Of a stretch of DNA of 64,000 nt, positions 10,544-23,176 are shown one piece after another. Under the pieces are notes generated by a model. The model was not told the origin of the DNA. It ran no database searches and worked only from the letters and a program-made list of their open reading frames with translations. The stretch's first letter is position 1; the number at the start of each line of letters is the position of its first letter. This DNA comes from Dipteris shenzhenensis. Its lineage: Eukaryota > Polypodiophyta > Polypodiopsida > Gleicheniales. Where the stretch lies: the NCBI GenBank assembly GCA_047967505.1, contig CM106539.1. One strand, written 5' to 3'. The translations under genes and the position numbers were made by a program.

Positions 10544-12115
10544 TTAGCAAAACATTTTCAACTCCATCTCTGCCATGGGTCTCATGGCAAGCTCTCCATT
10601 ACAACCAAGTCGACTTAAGCGTTCGACTATGTCAAATGCTATTTTTCGATCAGTAGGATTTGGTGTCATCATGGAATTACTCATGGTCTTCAAATGTGCT
10701 GTTAATGCCCTTTTGCAATGTGGGACAATAGGTGCAACTCCTGAAACTCTCAATGCAAGTTGTTTGAAAACCCACCCAAGAGCATAAACATCTGAAGAAG
10801 GAGAGTATGGAGAAGATACTGATGGGTCCAAAATCTCTGGGGCAAGCCACTTGTGAGCTTGCAAAGATTTCTTTTTAGCATCAACATGAGACTTGAATTC
10901 ACCTGATGGCTCTAGCACTCCCTTTTGTGAAATTAAGGGACCTCTTCCCTCTTTGAATGCTAGAGCATGGCCCCAATCAATAATACCTATCTGAACCTGT
11001 CCTTTTGGAGGCCAATCTAGAACAACATTGCGAAGATATAGGTCACAATGGATCCAACCATGCTCATGTAGTGCTGCAAGTCGCAAGGCCAAAGCATGCG
11101 CCATATCGATAGTGGAATTGGTAAAACTTTTAATTTTCTCAAGCATGTCATCTGTTGGGTCATTTTCTTTTGCCCTCTTGTGCTTTTGTCCCTCAAAGTG
11201 CTTATCCATATATTCTGCATATGTCCTAGAAGCTACGGGAAGCTGCTTCAAGAAGTCATCTAATGTGCCACCATTAAAAAATGGTGTTATAATTGAAAAG
11301 GGCTTCTTTCTAGTTTCAGCCAGTGTGCACACCAACACTGGGTGCTTAATTGCAACTGCCTGTTCTCGGAGCCTTTCTTGCAAACTAGTCTTGCATTTTG
11401 ACCATGAAAATGCTTGCCCACAAACTGTAGATGTTCATGCAATCCAGGGACACCGCTTATCCTAACCTTGTACATAGTACCAAATGCCCCACTGGCTATT
11501 TTGTCACCTACTTGTATCAAATCATCATTGAAACTACAGAAATACATGACCTGATGCACATTGCGTGTTTCCATGATAGGCATGGCTTGTGTCCTAACCA
11601 AATTTATCTCTTCTAGAGATTGGTCCCTAGTGATAAGAGCATGTTCGGCAAAAGACCTCCGAGCCTTATTTGTCAGCTCACCTATTTTAGCTTGGTTGCT
11701 GGACATTGCACATATTCGAGTCTTTCTGTTAATCCAAAGTGTATTCCAATACACTATCTGGGCCCTGTCTACTGTTGTTGGGTAAGAGGTGAGAGATTGT
11801 TATTATATACATCTAGAACCGCCCCAATATAGGCGATCAATCTCTCTGGACCCTCTTTATTCCAATGTGAAGCAAGCAAAAGGTCTACTCTTTGCATGTC
11901 TGTCAACTTCTTTTCAACCTCTATGGCAATGTTTATCTTACACTGGAAAATGGCAAGATCACTTTGCATAATCCTCTCCATTTCTTTTTGAGATAGACCA
12001 CTAGCATGCATTCCCTAATGACTTTGTTGAGCAATAATTTATCTTGGCCTTTTAATTTGATCTCATTGTTTGTCTCTTTCTTCTTCTGGTTGGCTAATAC
12101 ACTTGTGTGATCCAT
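10544..12115 (-). pseudogene. Protein kinase domain gene, frameshifted
   Basis: The longest frame (11,383-10,544; 279 codons) covers helix C to the end of a protein kinase domain. The preceding frame (11,754-11,287) holds the glycine-rich loop GDKIASGAFGTMYKV and the ATP-binding lysine in FVGKHF. The catalytic loop reads HCDLYLRN (residues 112-119), the magnesium-binding motif DWG (136-138), and APE is at 181-183. HCD and DWG depart from HRD and DFG but keep both aspartates. The frame changes between beta-3 and helix C (about 11,395), near 11,770 and near 12,005. The N-terminal 150 codons match no domain I know. The changes could be introns, but no convincing splice pairs were seen, so a decayed gene is preferred. 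Substrate unknown. Confidence 0.75.
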
Positions 12116-12240
12116 CTTTAAAGAAACTCTCCAATAATAATTTGAACATTTTTAATAAACATGCAATTAATAAAAGACATGCTTCAATCATGATGAGCCA
12201 AAATATCCTTTTCAAAGTAAATCATTGAAGAAAGTAGAAA

Positions 12241-13070
12241 CCACGATTGCATTCTAAAAACACACTTTAGATATGCCATCACGATGCTTTTCTTACCCCA
12301 CCTAATCTAAGGATCCGATAGAACAATGGCACCACGATTGCATTCTAAAAACACACTTTAGACATACAATCATGATGATTTTCATGCCCCACCTAATCCG
12401 AGGATCCGATAGAATAATGGTGCCATGATTGCATTCTAAAAACACACTTTAGACATGCCATCACGATGCTTTTCATACCCCACCTGATCTGAGGATCTGA
12501 TAGAGCAATGGTGCCACAATTACATTCTAAAGGCACACATACATAGATTTGATTTTGAGCTTTTGTAAAATTCATTTAGACATGCAATCATGATGGTTTT
12601 CATGCCCCACCTAATCCGAGGATCCGATAGAACAATGGCACCACGATTGCATTCTAAAAACACACTTTAAACATGCAATCATGACGCTTTTCATGCCCCA
12701 CCTAATCCAAGGATCCAATAGAACAATGGCACCACGATTGCATTCTAAAAACACACTTTAGACATGCCATTACGATGCTTTTCATACCCCACCTGATCCG
12801 AGGATCTGATAGACCAATGGTGCCGCAATTACATTCTAAAGGCACACATACATAGATTTGATTTGGAGCTTTTGTAAAATTCATTTAGACATGCAATCAT
12901 GATGCTTTTCATGCCCCACGTGATCCGAGGATCCGACAGAACAATGGCGCCACGATTGCATTCTAAAAACACACTTTAGACATGCCATCACGATGCTTTT
13001 CTTACCCCACCTGATCCGAGGATCTGATAGAGCAATGGCGCGGCAATTACATTCTAAAGGTAGACATACC
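12241..13070. repeat. Tandem array of 91-bp units with 127-bp variants (higher-order repeat)
   Basis: Units begin with a CCACGATTGCATTC-like motif at 12,241, 12,332, 12,423, 12,514, 12,641, 12,732, 12,823, 12,950 and about 13,041. Spacing is 91, 91, 91, 127, 91, 91, 127, 91. The 127-bp units carry an extra 36-bp piece with ACATAGATTTGAT. The 91-91-127 block repeats with a 309-bp period. Minus-strand frames of 60 codons inside it are by-products of the repeat. Confidence 0.92.
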
Positions 13071-13431
13071 ACATTGCTTTCTCAAATTTCACACAAGAGA
13101 TAAGTAATTAAAACTTAAGAACTTCTATCGTTACAAATCATATCATGAATCTTGTTTTAAGTGCAGCGATTGATTCATGATATGCGTTCTCTAACTTACT
13201 AGTTTTAGTTTCCATGGATTTGTAATGCATAACATAGTTGCATAACATAGAAATGTAGCATAAGTAGCAAAGTGCATAACATAAAGATCATATAGAAATG
13301 TAGAAATGTAAGAATTTGATAGACGAATAAGATGCATACCATGAGTACATTTTGAAATGTAGCATAAATATCCAAGTGCATAACATAAAGAGAAGGTGTA
13401 TGTCTACTACATTGTCTAACATATTAAATCA

Positions 13432-13513
<82 letters not shown>

Positions 13514-14020
13514 TCTTTATATATTAAAAAATGTGTGTGTATGTATGTGTGTGTGTGTCTTTGTGTGAGAGAGAGAGGGAGAGAGAGTCCAATTGCAAAT
13601 GGCCATGCTACCTGCACTACAAAGAAGAGTTCTTTTAGCTCTCAAAGTTTCTTCAAAGAAAAAAAGACACCATGCTTATATTTCACTCTAAATCGAGTTA
13701 GGGAGCTAGTCGAATTAATCGAGTTAGATTAAGGTTCTGAGCAGTTATATATATACCTCGAAAATCTTTGCAACATCAACGTGGTTGCAGGAATCTCTTG
13801 CTAACAAAAAATCTAGTTCAACAAGCTGGGTAGCGATGCAAGTGATCCTTTGTTGCTAGCGAAAAATCAAGCGCAACTTTTTAATACGGGTGCAGCATAT
13901 TAATCTGCTCCTGGAGGCTGTTGGAGATTAATCTTGCAGCTAGCGACCGAGTCGACGTTCCTGCCTGTAGCGGCCTATAGCTTCTAATCTTTCAAGCCCA
14001 ATCGATTCAGGTACTACTTT
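13071..14020. other. Intergenic DNA with microsatellites
   Basis: No gene seen. It contains short direct repeats of GCATAACATAGAAATGTAG type (13,220-13,390) and the compound microsatellite below. The last 280 bases flank the A3 LTR and match nothing recognised. Confidence 0.6.
13431..13588. repeat. Compound (TG)n(GA)n microsatellite
   Basis: TG units followed by about 30 GA units, then a second TG/GA block. Open frames across it are repeat artefacts. Confidence 0.95.
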
Positions 14021-15312
14021 TGTTGGTTTTGTCCTACTGCTTTCATAGGAAGAGCTGGGTAGTCTCAGTATGCAGGGTTCCGAGGCTTTTTGTCACCTAC
14101 AAATATATTGGGGTTGTTGTTTGTAGTATACGTGTAGCTTAGGACCTCGAGTCATGTTCTGATGAGAGACATAGGCTTAAGTGTGGTAAGCAAACAAAGT
14201 GCATGCATGTGTAAAAGGAACGTGTATCATCATGATTGAGGTAATGAAGGCTTTCGCCTTCATTGGGGGTTACAGGGTTTAGGAGGAGTTTAAGGGTTAG
14301 AAGGAGGTTCCAGGGTTAGAAGGAGGTTCCAGGGTTTAGAAGGAGGTTCCAGGGTTTAGAGAGAGGTTCCAGAGTTTAGAAGAGGTTCCAGGGTTAGAAG
14401 GAGGTTCCAAGGTTTAGAAGGAGGTTCCAGGGTTTAGAGAGAGGTTCTAGAGTTTAGAAGAGGTTCCAGGGTTAGAAGGAGGTTCCAAGGTTTAGAAGGA
14501 GGTTCCAGGGTTTAGAGAGAGGTTCCAGAGTTTAGAAGAGGTTCCAGGGTTAGAAGGAGGTTCCAAGGTTCAGAAGGAGTCCAGGGTTAGAAGGAGGATC
14601 CAAGGTTTAGGGTAGAGTACACGATGGAGAACTCGTCTCCCTCATAGATCATGGAGTTTAAGGGTTGAGGAACAAAGGGTTTAGGGGGAGCATAGGAGTG
14701 GGAGAGGAAGAAGGTGTAAGAGCATGAGGGAAAGAAGAGAGAGGAGGGAGGAGGAGGAGAGAGGAGGAGGAGGAGGAGGAGGGAGGAGGGAGGAGGAGGA
14801 GGGAGGAGGAGAAGGAGAGGATGGGTTGCAAGGTTGGAGGAGTTGCAAGGTTAGGACATGCTTTTGGACATGGAGTGCAAGGAAGCATGGACACCTGAGA
14901 CAAATGCTTGGAATACCAAAGTAGACTCAACACAATGCCCCAAAGTGTGGGCTTCATTCCATTATGGGGTATTTATACAAGTTGGAGAGCTTCTCTCTCT
15001 GCATGTAGGAATTGTAACACATTCTCTCTCTACATGTAGAAGTTGTAACACATTCTCTTTCTACATGTAGAAGTTGTAACACATTCTCTTTCTACATGTA
15101 GAAGTTGTATGTAGAAATTGCAACACATTCTCTTTCTACATGTAGAAGTTGTAACACATTCTCTTTCTACATGTAGAAGTTGTAACACATTCTCTTTCTA
15201 TATGTAGAACTCACATATAGAAGTTGTAACACATTCTCTTTCTACATAAGTCCATGTTGGCACAGAGTCACATTCTTTTTCTACATAAGTCCATGTTGGC
15301 ACACAGTCAACA
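14021..15312 (-). mobile_element. 3' LTR of family A element A3
   Basis: On the plus strand it starts TGTTGGTT and ends GTCAACA, giving TGTTG/CAACA inverted ends. The first 950 bases match the LTR at 26,251-27,211. I count roughly 15-20 differences in the first 250 aligned bases, so the insertion is old. Contents: GGAGGTTCCAGGGTTTAGA-type minisatellite (14,280-14,610), AGG-rich tract (14,730-14,830), ACATGTAGAAGTTGTAACAC repeats (15,000-15,240). A TATAAATA box on the minus strand lies at 14,970-14,977. The outer end is less certain because no strong polypurine tract follows it. Confidence 0.8.
14280..14610. repeat. Minisatellite inside the A3 LTR
   Basis: More than a dozen copies of a unit of about 20 bp resembling GGAGGTTCCAGGGTTTAGAA. 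A longer super-period of about 80 bp is visible. A diverged version lies at 26,510-26,800 in the other LTR and, reversed, at 5,440-5,640. Confidence 0.9.
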
Positions 15313-15556
15313 TATGCTCGGATCCATTTTATCACCCATCCTCGGGTTATGGCTGATTGCGAGCACGTACCTGGGTTGCAATGCTTTTAGTCTAGTGGCT
15401 GTGGAACTTGTGTCATGCCAGTCGATCCTGCTGTAAAGCCTTAGCACCATACAAATTTTGCACAGTTTCCAAGTAGCGTGTATCCACCATTTGCTCGAAT
15501 AGAGATATGTGGCGTGCTTCTAAGAAGATCACTCTTTGATAGAGCCGGCTTGTAAT

Positions 15557-18500
15557 CTAAGCATCAACCCTTTCATTGGGATTAAAGCTGAGTGGAGGCA
15601 AATGGGAATCAGGGTAACATGGGACCTCCAGAATGAATTCCAATGTTTTACAGAATAGAGCACTTTGGCAAAGGAAGCGATTAATGTTGCCGCGCATTAT
15701 TTGCTCATGCTGCTGAAGTGCTCGGACCATTGTGCCTTGGATATTCCATTCTACACTAGAGTATGGTTCGATCATTGGCCAATTGATGCTTCGATCTTCA
15801 GCCAAAGTGTGTATGTTGGCTTCCCATTTTTTATGCCGTGGAACTGCATAGAACTTGGGATGGGTTCTGAGACATGGAGGTGACCATAAGTACTCCTTTA
15901 AGAAGATTACATCAAAGAGCTTGGGACGGCGCCAATCAAGTTGTGGATCCAACTTTCTAATCCAACCTTCACTAATTTGATGCTGACGAAGGTTGGGAAG
16001 GTTGTCTAGGGTCCATCCACCTCAAGTTTTCATATCAGGATATTTGCTCCAAAATTCCTTGATGGGGTTACTGGGAAGTGGTATTTCATCAAAATCATAC
16101 CCATCATGAGCCCATCATTGGAACTTTGCATGGGCGTACGAATTGGAATATCTGGATCCTGATATTCAAAATCAAATATTGTGTCATTTTCTGCTGATGG
16201 AAGCACAAGAAGTGTCTAGGGTGATGACGGGGTAGGGAGAGAATCTGGGGACATGGGGGAGAAATATGGCAGAGTGATACTTGCGGAAGGGGGAGCAAAG
16301 GGGAGGGGGGGAGGAACTGGGCAAATGGTTTGAGCAGCTTGGTAATCCTCAAGGGTAGGATTAGCAAGGGAGGGGAAAAAGCTAGGGGTGAGGGGCTCGT
16401 AAGTTTATGACTGTTGGGTTAGTTGAAAATGGTGAGAGGCATGAGCAAAGAGACGATGGAGGGAATAGATGTTAGGATGGAGCTCAGGGAAGGTTAAGAG
16501 GGTGGTAGCAACAAGGGTAAGTGAGGTTATGATGTTGGCAGAAAGAGTTGTTAGATATGGGAAGTTGGATGTGAGATAGGCCTTGTCATCTTCCGATACT
16601 TCTTTTTGCTGGTGCGATGGGATGATCAACTACATGGGTGGGGATGTCGGTTATGTCGTGCCTTGCAAATAATAGGGACGGCCTTTGTAGCAATGGCAAC
16701 AAACCTGCAATAACCCAGAGGGGAGGACTACCCATGAGGTAGACATATGCAATGAAAGCATCCATCCTGAGTGTTATAAACCCGGCATGTGTAGACAGGC
16801 AGAAGATATTTTTCTCATCTTCAAACAAGTCTTGGCAAATTATGTGCAAGGTTTTAGTCCCGATGGAACGTTCCCAGTTGATTGTTGGATGAGCAGATAT
16901 GATCCTATTTTGGAGTTGCTTCCATTGGATAAGCACGCGTGCATTGAGGTGATCTTCCACTTGTACAGCAGCCACAAGCTCTTGGTACACCACTGTTGTG
17001 CATTGCAGTGGGGTGTAATTGGTGTTGTCTTCCAATGCCTTATTGTTGTGCACTAGCAATTGGAGTTCAAGCTTGGAGATGATTATTTTTTGGGAGTGCA
17101 TCTCATTCATTTTTTCTTTCTATTGATGGTAGATGCTTGTGTATGCCTCCTTAAGCTTTCTCATTTGCAAGGTGACCTTTGCCTGTTGAGGAATGTCTTC
17201 AATGGTATTGGACCATTGGTCCAAGACTTGTGCTTGTGAAGTGCTGGCCTCTTGAACGGTAGCAAGTTGGTCTTTTAAGATTCTGCATTCCCTTGTAAGC
17301 TTGTCAATGCTGAAGGCACGTACTGCCAAAGATTGTTTCATGTCTTCAAGCTTGTCTTTGCAATCTTGGAGCTCTTCTTCTTTGTGAATTAGAGTGAGTC
17401 GAGCTTGTGCCACTACCTCTGTCTATTGCACATGTGCAGATGTCAAGGAGTTATAGTAGGTCTGTAGGATTGCCGTTGCTTCTACTGCTGTAGTCAGCTG
17501 TGTTTGAATTTGGTGGAGATTGGAGGTCACATCCCTTACTTCCTTCTCTTGAGCTTGGAGAGCTTGGTTCATGCGCACTTCTTCTACCTCCTTCTCATCT
17601 ATCTGTGCCCGAAGTGCCTTGACCTCTATGTCGACTGCCTGGAATTGATCTTCGATTTTTGATGCAATTTGCCTTTCCAATTCTCTTGCATATTCTTCCT
17701 TGGCCAAGCTAGTGAACAGTTCTGACATTTGGATCATTTGGCTAGATTGATGTTGGAGAATGACAGACGATGATGAGGTCTGGCAATATTGCTGATACAA
17801 GTGGTGCCCATGTAGCCATCCCGATGATGCTGTAGTACTTGGGGGAGGTTGTTCCAATGGCATTTCAGTCCCTTGTGTATAATAGTCATACTGTTGATCT
17901 GGCACTAGCTCCCCTTGTGGCTCATCGACTAGCATGGCATCAATGGGCAGTTCGAGTGCTGATGTAGTCTCAGGCTCTGGTGCCGATCTTTCCTGAGGTT
18001 TGGGTGCTGATCTTGTATCGAGCTCTAGTTGTTGCTATTGGTGGAGACTTATTGGTTGTAGTTGTGCACCAAACTGTAGCATCTCGTGGGGCAATTCCGC
18101 AATCTCAACCTCCAGAATAGGTATTTTTGCTAAGGCATCTGCACTTATCAATGTGATAGTAGGAGAAGTTGGTGACGGCTCCCATACTAGTGAGAAGGGT
18201 ATGTCCAACTCCTCAATTGGTTTTAGTGTGACTGGGGCAGAGTCATTTCTCTTTCTTGTAGTTCTTTTTTGATGATTATAGCCAATAAGTGTGGAATTTT
18301 ACATTTTTGGCATGAAGAACCATCAAGTTTCTTAGTAAAGAAGATGGCGAAGTGCTAGACCCAGTCTTTTTTTAGCTTCCTACTCAGCAAAACAAATGTG
18401 CGGAGTGGAAGGGAGCAATTTTTGCTGCACTTAACCCCTCAAATTGTGGATAGGAATTGTGCTACTTCCTTGAGGCGATGGTCAAGGATTGTGCGAAGCA

Positions 18501-19144
18501 ATATGCCATCTCTATGGATCAGTGTGCCCTTGGTGAGGAAAGACTATACTTTGATAAACTTTGCATCAGCAGGCCGTTTAGGGTATTTGCCACCTTGTTT
18601 TAGTAGTGAGAAAACCCTTTGAATTACTGTACTGTCAAGGATAATGTTGAGTGGAATCTGCTGTACAGTGATTGCACCATACTTGCCCACCTTTGCATTG
18701 TTGGAGTAGTAAGAATGGAGAAAGCCCTTGATGTATGTGGTCAGGGTAGGACTGCCCTCTAAGGATTTGAGGCTCTCATGCAAACTGCCTAGACCCTGTT
18801 ACTCTAAGTAAGATGTTGCTTCTTGGGAAAGAGCATAAGTCGATGTGGGTCGCCAGACAAGTTCTAGTGACTGGGCCTTGTCAATGGCTATGTAGGCCGG
18901 TTGTGACTGGGGTGACATTTTTTCTGCTTGGTCATGCATTGAATCTTCTTCGGAGCTATCACTTTGGACCACGAATGCCTGTGGTCTCCATGGTTGAGAG
19001 GATGTAGATGGCTACGAACTCTCGAGGGGGTCTCGTGGTTGCGGCGATGGGCTCTTTCTGCGCATCCTCTTTAGTGGCGGCATCTTTTCTGAACCTGCAT
19101 CCATGTGCATGTAGTGTACCATTGATCATTAGATTGATTGGCAT
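15557..19144 (-). pseudogene. Extra 3' ORF of family A (coiled-coil protein, between integrase and 3' LTR)
   Basis: A sense-strand ORF of about 1,196 codons. The blocks at 19,144-18,959, 17,935-16,586 and 15,952-15,557 share one frame, with a few stops and frame changes between them. Order: N-terminal segment; a conserved-looking block (18,783-18,544); a Pro/Gln-rich region; a long coiled-coil-like Glu/Lys/Leu-rich region (about 17,750-17,120) with runs such as EELQDCKDKLEDMKQSL; one hydrophobic stretch (about 16,740-16,630) that might span a membrane; a C-terminal domain ending in LSFNPNERVDA. The position matches the env-like ORF of Athila-type elements. I recognise no family and propose no function. 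Element B has a similar ORF in the same place. Confidence 0.7.
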
Positions 19145-19480
19145 GCTGGTATGACCTTTCTATGTGTGTGTGTGTGAGAGAGAGAGATCTTATTTTCATA
19201 CATGTTTTGAGAGTGTGGAATGAAAGTGTGTGGTACAATTATTCATGCAATCATCTACGTGTCTAAGTGAAAGCATGTGAGTGCACGTGACCTAGTAGCT
19301 AGGTAAGGACTAACTATATGCTTTTTTTTTTTTTTGGGATTTTCATAGGGCAGCTAGAATTCAGTCATCACTTTTGAGCCCTAGGTAAAATCGATTGATG
19401 CTACCTATATGTGCGAAGATGTACATATGCAAAAGTGTGCTCGTGATACAATCTAATACTAACTAAGGAAGACTTGGTTT
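19145..19480 (-). other. Spacer between integrase and extra ORF in A3
   Basis: Non-coding. It contains a (GT)n(GA)n run at 19,163-19,188 and a T14 run at 19,322-19,335. It aligns with 4,521-4,830 of A1, which shows where A1 and A3 part. Confidence 0.6.
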
Positions 19481-22420
19481 CCCAAATCTTCATTTTTGTC
19501 GGGGATGGCTTGCGTGTTGACGTAGTAGCGCTTCAGTCAGCTCCTATTTATTGTTGTGTTGAATTGGACTCCATCCAATGTTTCTAGCAGCACAGCTCCG
19601 ATGGGATTCATCTTTTGTACTCGGTAGGGTTCTTGACCTAGATACTTCAGTTTTCCCTTGTGCACTTTGGCATTGTATCACAGGACTAAGTCGCCTTCCT
19701 TGATGTCTTTAGCTTTAAGGTTTTTGTCAAACCATGCCTTTCTTCTACGTTTTTCTGTTGTCATGGCATGGTAGGCGACTAGTCTTGTCTCTATATGCTT
19801 CTCCACCAACTGATAGAGCCTTTCTTTCAAGGATTCATGGTCTCCCATGCGTTCCTGTACTGCTATGCATAGGCTTGGTATTACAAATTTGAGTAGGACC
19901 ATAGCTTTAAGGCCATACACCAATTGAAAAGGTGTGTTCCCTGTACTAACCTTGAATGTGGTTCTGTAAGCCCATAAAGCTACATTCAATTTCTCTACCC
20001 AATCAGAACGCTGTGGTTCTACTACCTTGGTGAGGATAATGCATATTATTTTGTTGGTGGATTCGGCCTGTCCATTCCCTTAGGGGTAGTAGGGTGTGCT
20101 TTTTCTATGGATTACCATGAAGCCAGATAAGAGTTCTTGGATTACCTCAGTGACAAAACATGTGTGCCTCTATCCGACACAATTTCAATGGGGCATCTGA
20201 ATTGGGTGATCACATTTTCGTATAAGAATCTTGCTGTGCTTTTGGCATCTACCTTTTTTACTGCTTTAGCTTCAACCCATTTTGTAAAGTAATCAGTGGC
20301 CACAATGATGTAGCGTGTCTGTGTTCCTTTTGTTGCTAGATGTATGGGACCCACATAGTCAATCCCCCATTTTTCAAATGGTTTTTGTGCAACAACTATT
20401 GTTAGGGGATTGAAGTCTTTGTGTTTTGGTTTAGTAGTCTGTTGGCATACATCACAACCTTTTACATATTCATAGGCATCTGCCCATAGTGTTGGCCACC
20501 AGTAGCCTGCGAGGAGAACTTTTCTTACTGTGGCTTCCCCTTGGAAGTGTCCTCCTGCAATGCCTTCATGGACTTCACTCAGGATTGGCATGATCTCATG
20601 AGGCATTACACATCTTCTTAATATCTGGTCCTTGCCCATCTTGTATAGTTGTCCTGCAATGAGTTGATAGGGTGCAGCCTTTAGAATCAAATTTCTAGCA
20701 TCTTCTACTTTCATTTTAGGGGGTGGTCTTCCTACCATCAAGTACCCAATGATATCTCCACACCACTCTAGAACAGCATCTATTTGAAATAGTGTGGCAT
20801 CTGGTAAGTCATCTTCGACTCCAGTGGCTTCTTCTCCCGACTTGACTTGAGACATGTGATCGAAAATGTAGTGTTGGGCACCTTTGCGGACCACTATTTT
20901 GAAGTTGAATTCTTGAAGCAAGAGTAGCCATCTAGTTATTCTTCCTGTTGTACACGGACGGTTGACAAGATAAAGCAATGCTTGATGGTCAGTGTAGAAG
21001 ACAAAATCATTTGCCAATAGATAGTGCCGAAATTTCTTTACACTATACACCATTGCTAGGGCTTCTCTTTTGGTGGTTGTATAGTTGATCTCTGCATCAT
21101 TGAGTTGTTGATTGGCAAAGTAGAAGGGGTAGTCTTTCTTATGTTCAGTATGTTGACAAAGCACACTCCCAATTGCATACTTGGATCCATCAGTATGTAC
21201 ATGAAAATCAATATCCCAATTGGGAGATATAAGGATGGGTGCTGTGATTAGGCGCCACTTTAAAAGCTCAAAAGCTTGGTCACAGTCTTTGGTCCATAAG
21301 AATTCCACTAATAATTTGTAAAGTGGTCTAGCTATCATGGCATACCGCAATATAAATCTTCTATAATAGCCGGCATGTCCCATAAAGACCTGTACACCTT
21401 TGGAATTTGTAGGAGGAGGCAATTCCATGATGATTTTGATTTTGTCCATGTCAGTTGCAATCCCATGTTGAGCCTATGATGTGTCCCAAAACAACTCCAT
21501 GGGTGACCATGAACTGGCATTTTTTTGGATTTAGGGAGATGCGATACTCCCACTCCCTGCATTTTGATAAGTACTTCTTTAAGACATTTGACGTGGTCTT
21601 GTTTGTTTGAATAATTGCATAAATCATCCAAAACACCTGTAAAAACTTATTCAAAAATGACTTGAAAGCTGTGAACATGACTCGCTGGAATGTGGCTGGG
21701 GCATTACAAAGGCCGAATGGCATGACTCTACATGCAAAAATACCCCATTCTGTAGCAAATGCTATTTTTGATTGGTCTTGAGGAGCAATTTGCACTTGGT
21801 TATAGCCACTAAAGCCATCCAAGAAGCTATATATTTATGAACCTACCACCTTTTCCAACACTATTTCTGTTAAGGGTAGGGGATAGTGATCCCTAATTGT
21901 GGTGACATTCACATTTTTTAAGTGTACATATTCTAAGATTCCTGTTGCGTTTAGGCACAATGACAATGGGTGAAACCCAATCAGTGTGCTCTATCTCGTA
22001 GATGAATCCGGCATCTAGGAGTTTTTCCGGCTCGTCATAAACCATGGTGCCATATTTAGGATTTGTGCGATAAGGTCCACATACCTTAGGGTGAGCACCT
22101 TTCCTTATAGGTATCGTGTGTACTGCCACTTCTGGTGAAATTCCTTTCATCTCTTTGTATGACCATGCTAGGCAGTCACGGTATTCCATTAGGAGTTCTT
22201 TGAGTTTGGTTTCATCTTCTTGACGAAGCTGTTTCCCAATGAAAACCAATTTTTCTTCCTCCCCTTTAAGGGCAAGGTTTATTGTGCATGTTTTTGCCGG
22301 TCCCTCATAGATTGGAGTTTCTCTAATGCTATCGGTTTCTTGAACTTCAGATTCTCTGAGTGGTCTTGGCATTGCTATTGGCGCACTGCCACTTGTATAA
22401 TTCTTGAAGTATTCCGGCAA
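19481..22420 (-). pseudogene. Reverse transcriptase-RNase H-integrase of A3
   Basis: Frames in order: pre-RT and RT fingers (22,420-21,893; VSPIVIVPKRNRNLRICTLKK); RT palm (21,822-21,451; DGFSGYNQV, MPFGLCNAPATFQ). The catalytic LDD is in another frame at about 21,630. RNase H follows (HTDGSKYAIGSVLCQ, FYTDHQALLYLVNRP) in the 435-codon frame 21,449-20,142. Integrase has a zinc-binding region (VHEGIAGGH, GCDVCQ), core GIDYVGP, ATDYFTKWVEA and VSDRGTH, a GQAE motif after a frame break (about 20,080), and a C-terminal part (19,989-19,500). A single RNase H is present, with no chromodomain and no second archaeal-type RNase H. At least four frame changes make it defective. Confidence 0.9.
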
Positions 22421-23176
22421 TTCTCGAAGATCAGCCTCTGATGGGGTTGAACTAGCCTAACATGTGTCATGTGTATTGGGTGGCATAGTTGCATTTATTA
22501 ATTTGTTAGGCTCTTCTTAACTTTCTTTTTCTGAAGTCTCTTGATCGAGCTTCATCTGCACATGTGGCTTATATTTCCAAAACTTCTTACGTTGGGAACT
22601 GTGGGGTAACTTTTCCACTAGTAAGGTGTTTCCAAGTAAGGGTTCATTTGCTGCGCATACTCCTTCCAGTCCCTCAGGGGACCATTCAAGAGGTGGTGAT
22701 TCTGATTTTGAGGGAGCTTACTTTGCAAGGTACAATTCAACGATCCTTGATTGGACTCATTCGAATTTATTGAAGTGCTCGGCCTTGGCTTTTCTACAAT
22801 TTCCTCCTTCAGCTTTCTTGCAGGATCTTTTGTTGTTATTCAACTTTGGAGGTTCAACTTTTGGGAACTCAACTGCCATTGGGGCATGCAAAATGGCTAA
22901 GTCATTATCAAAGATTTGACCTTCAATTTCAGCATTCACAGCTTCTGTTTCAAGGTCCCAAGGAAAATCCGAGTCATAATTGGTATGGGTACCTTCTTCA
23001 GGTTCATAGGTCAGCCACAAAGAATGGCATCTCTAGATCGATTGGTTCTGCATGTGGGAGTGGAGGATCTACCTGTAGCGCCTTAGCATCGATCTGTGAG
23101 ATTGGCAGTTGTCGATGGTTGCCAATGTTTGTATCCAGTTATTGACATTGCTTTATGAGTCACCCGCTATGGCATG

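Noticed and set aside
12393-13072. Three similar 60-63-codon minus-strand frames
   Set aside because: They are translations of the 91/127-bp tandem repeat; similarity follows from the DNA repeat and frames end at unit boundaries.
15313-15350. Polypurine tract for A3 next to the 3' LTR
   Set aside because: The minus strand is only moderately purine-rich (GAGGATGGGTGATAAAATGG) and does not abut the LTR end, so the boundary is left uncertain.
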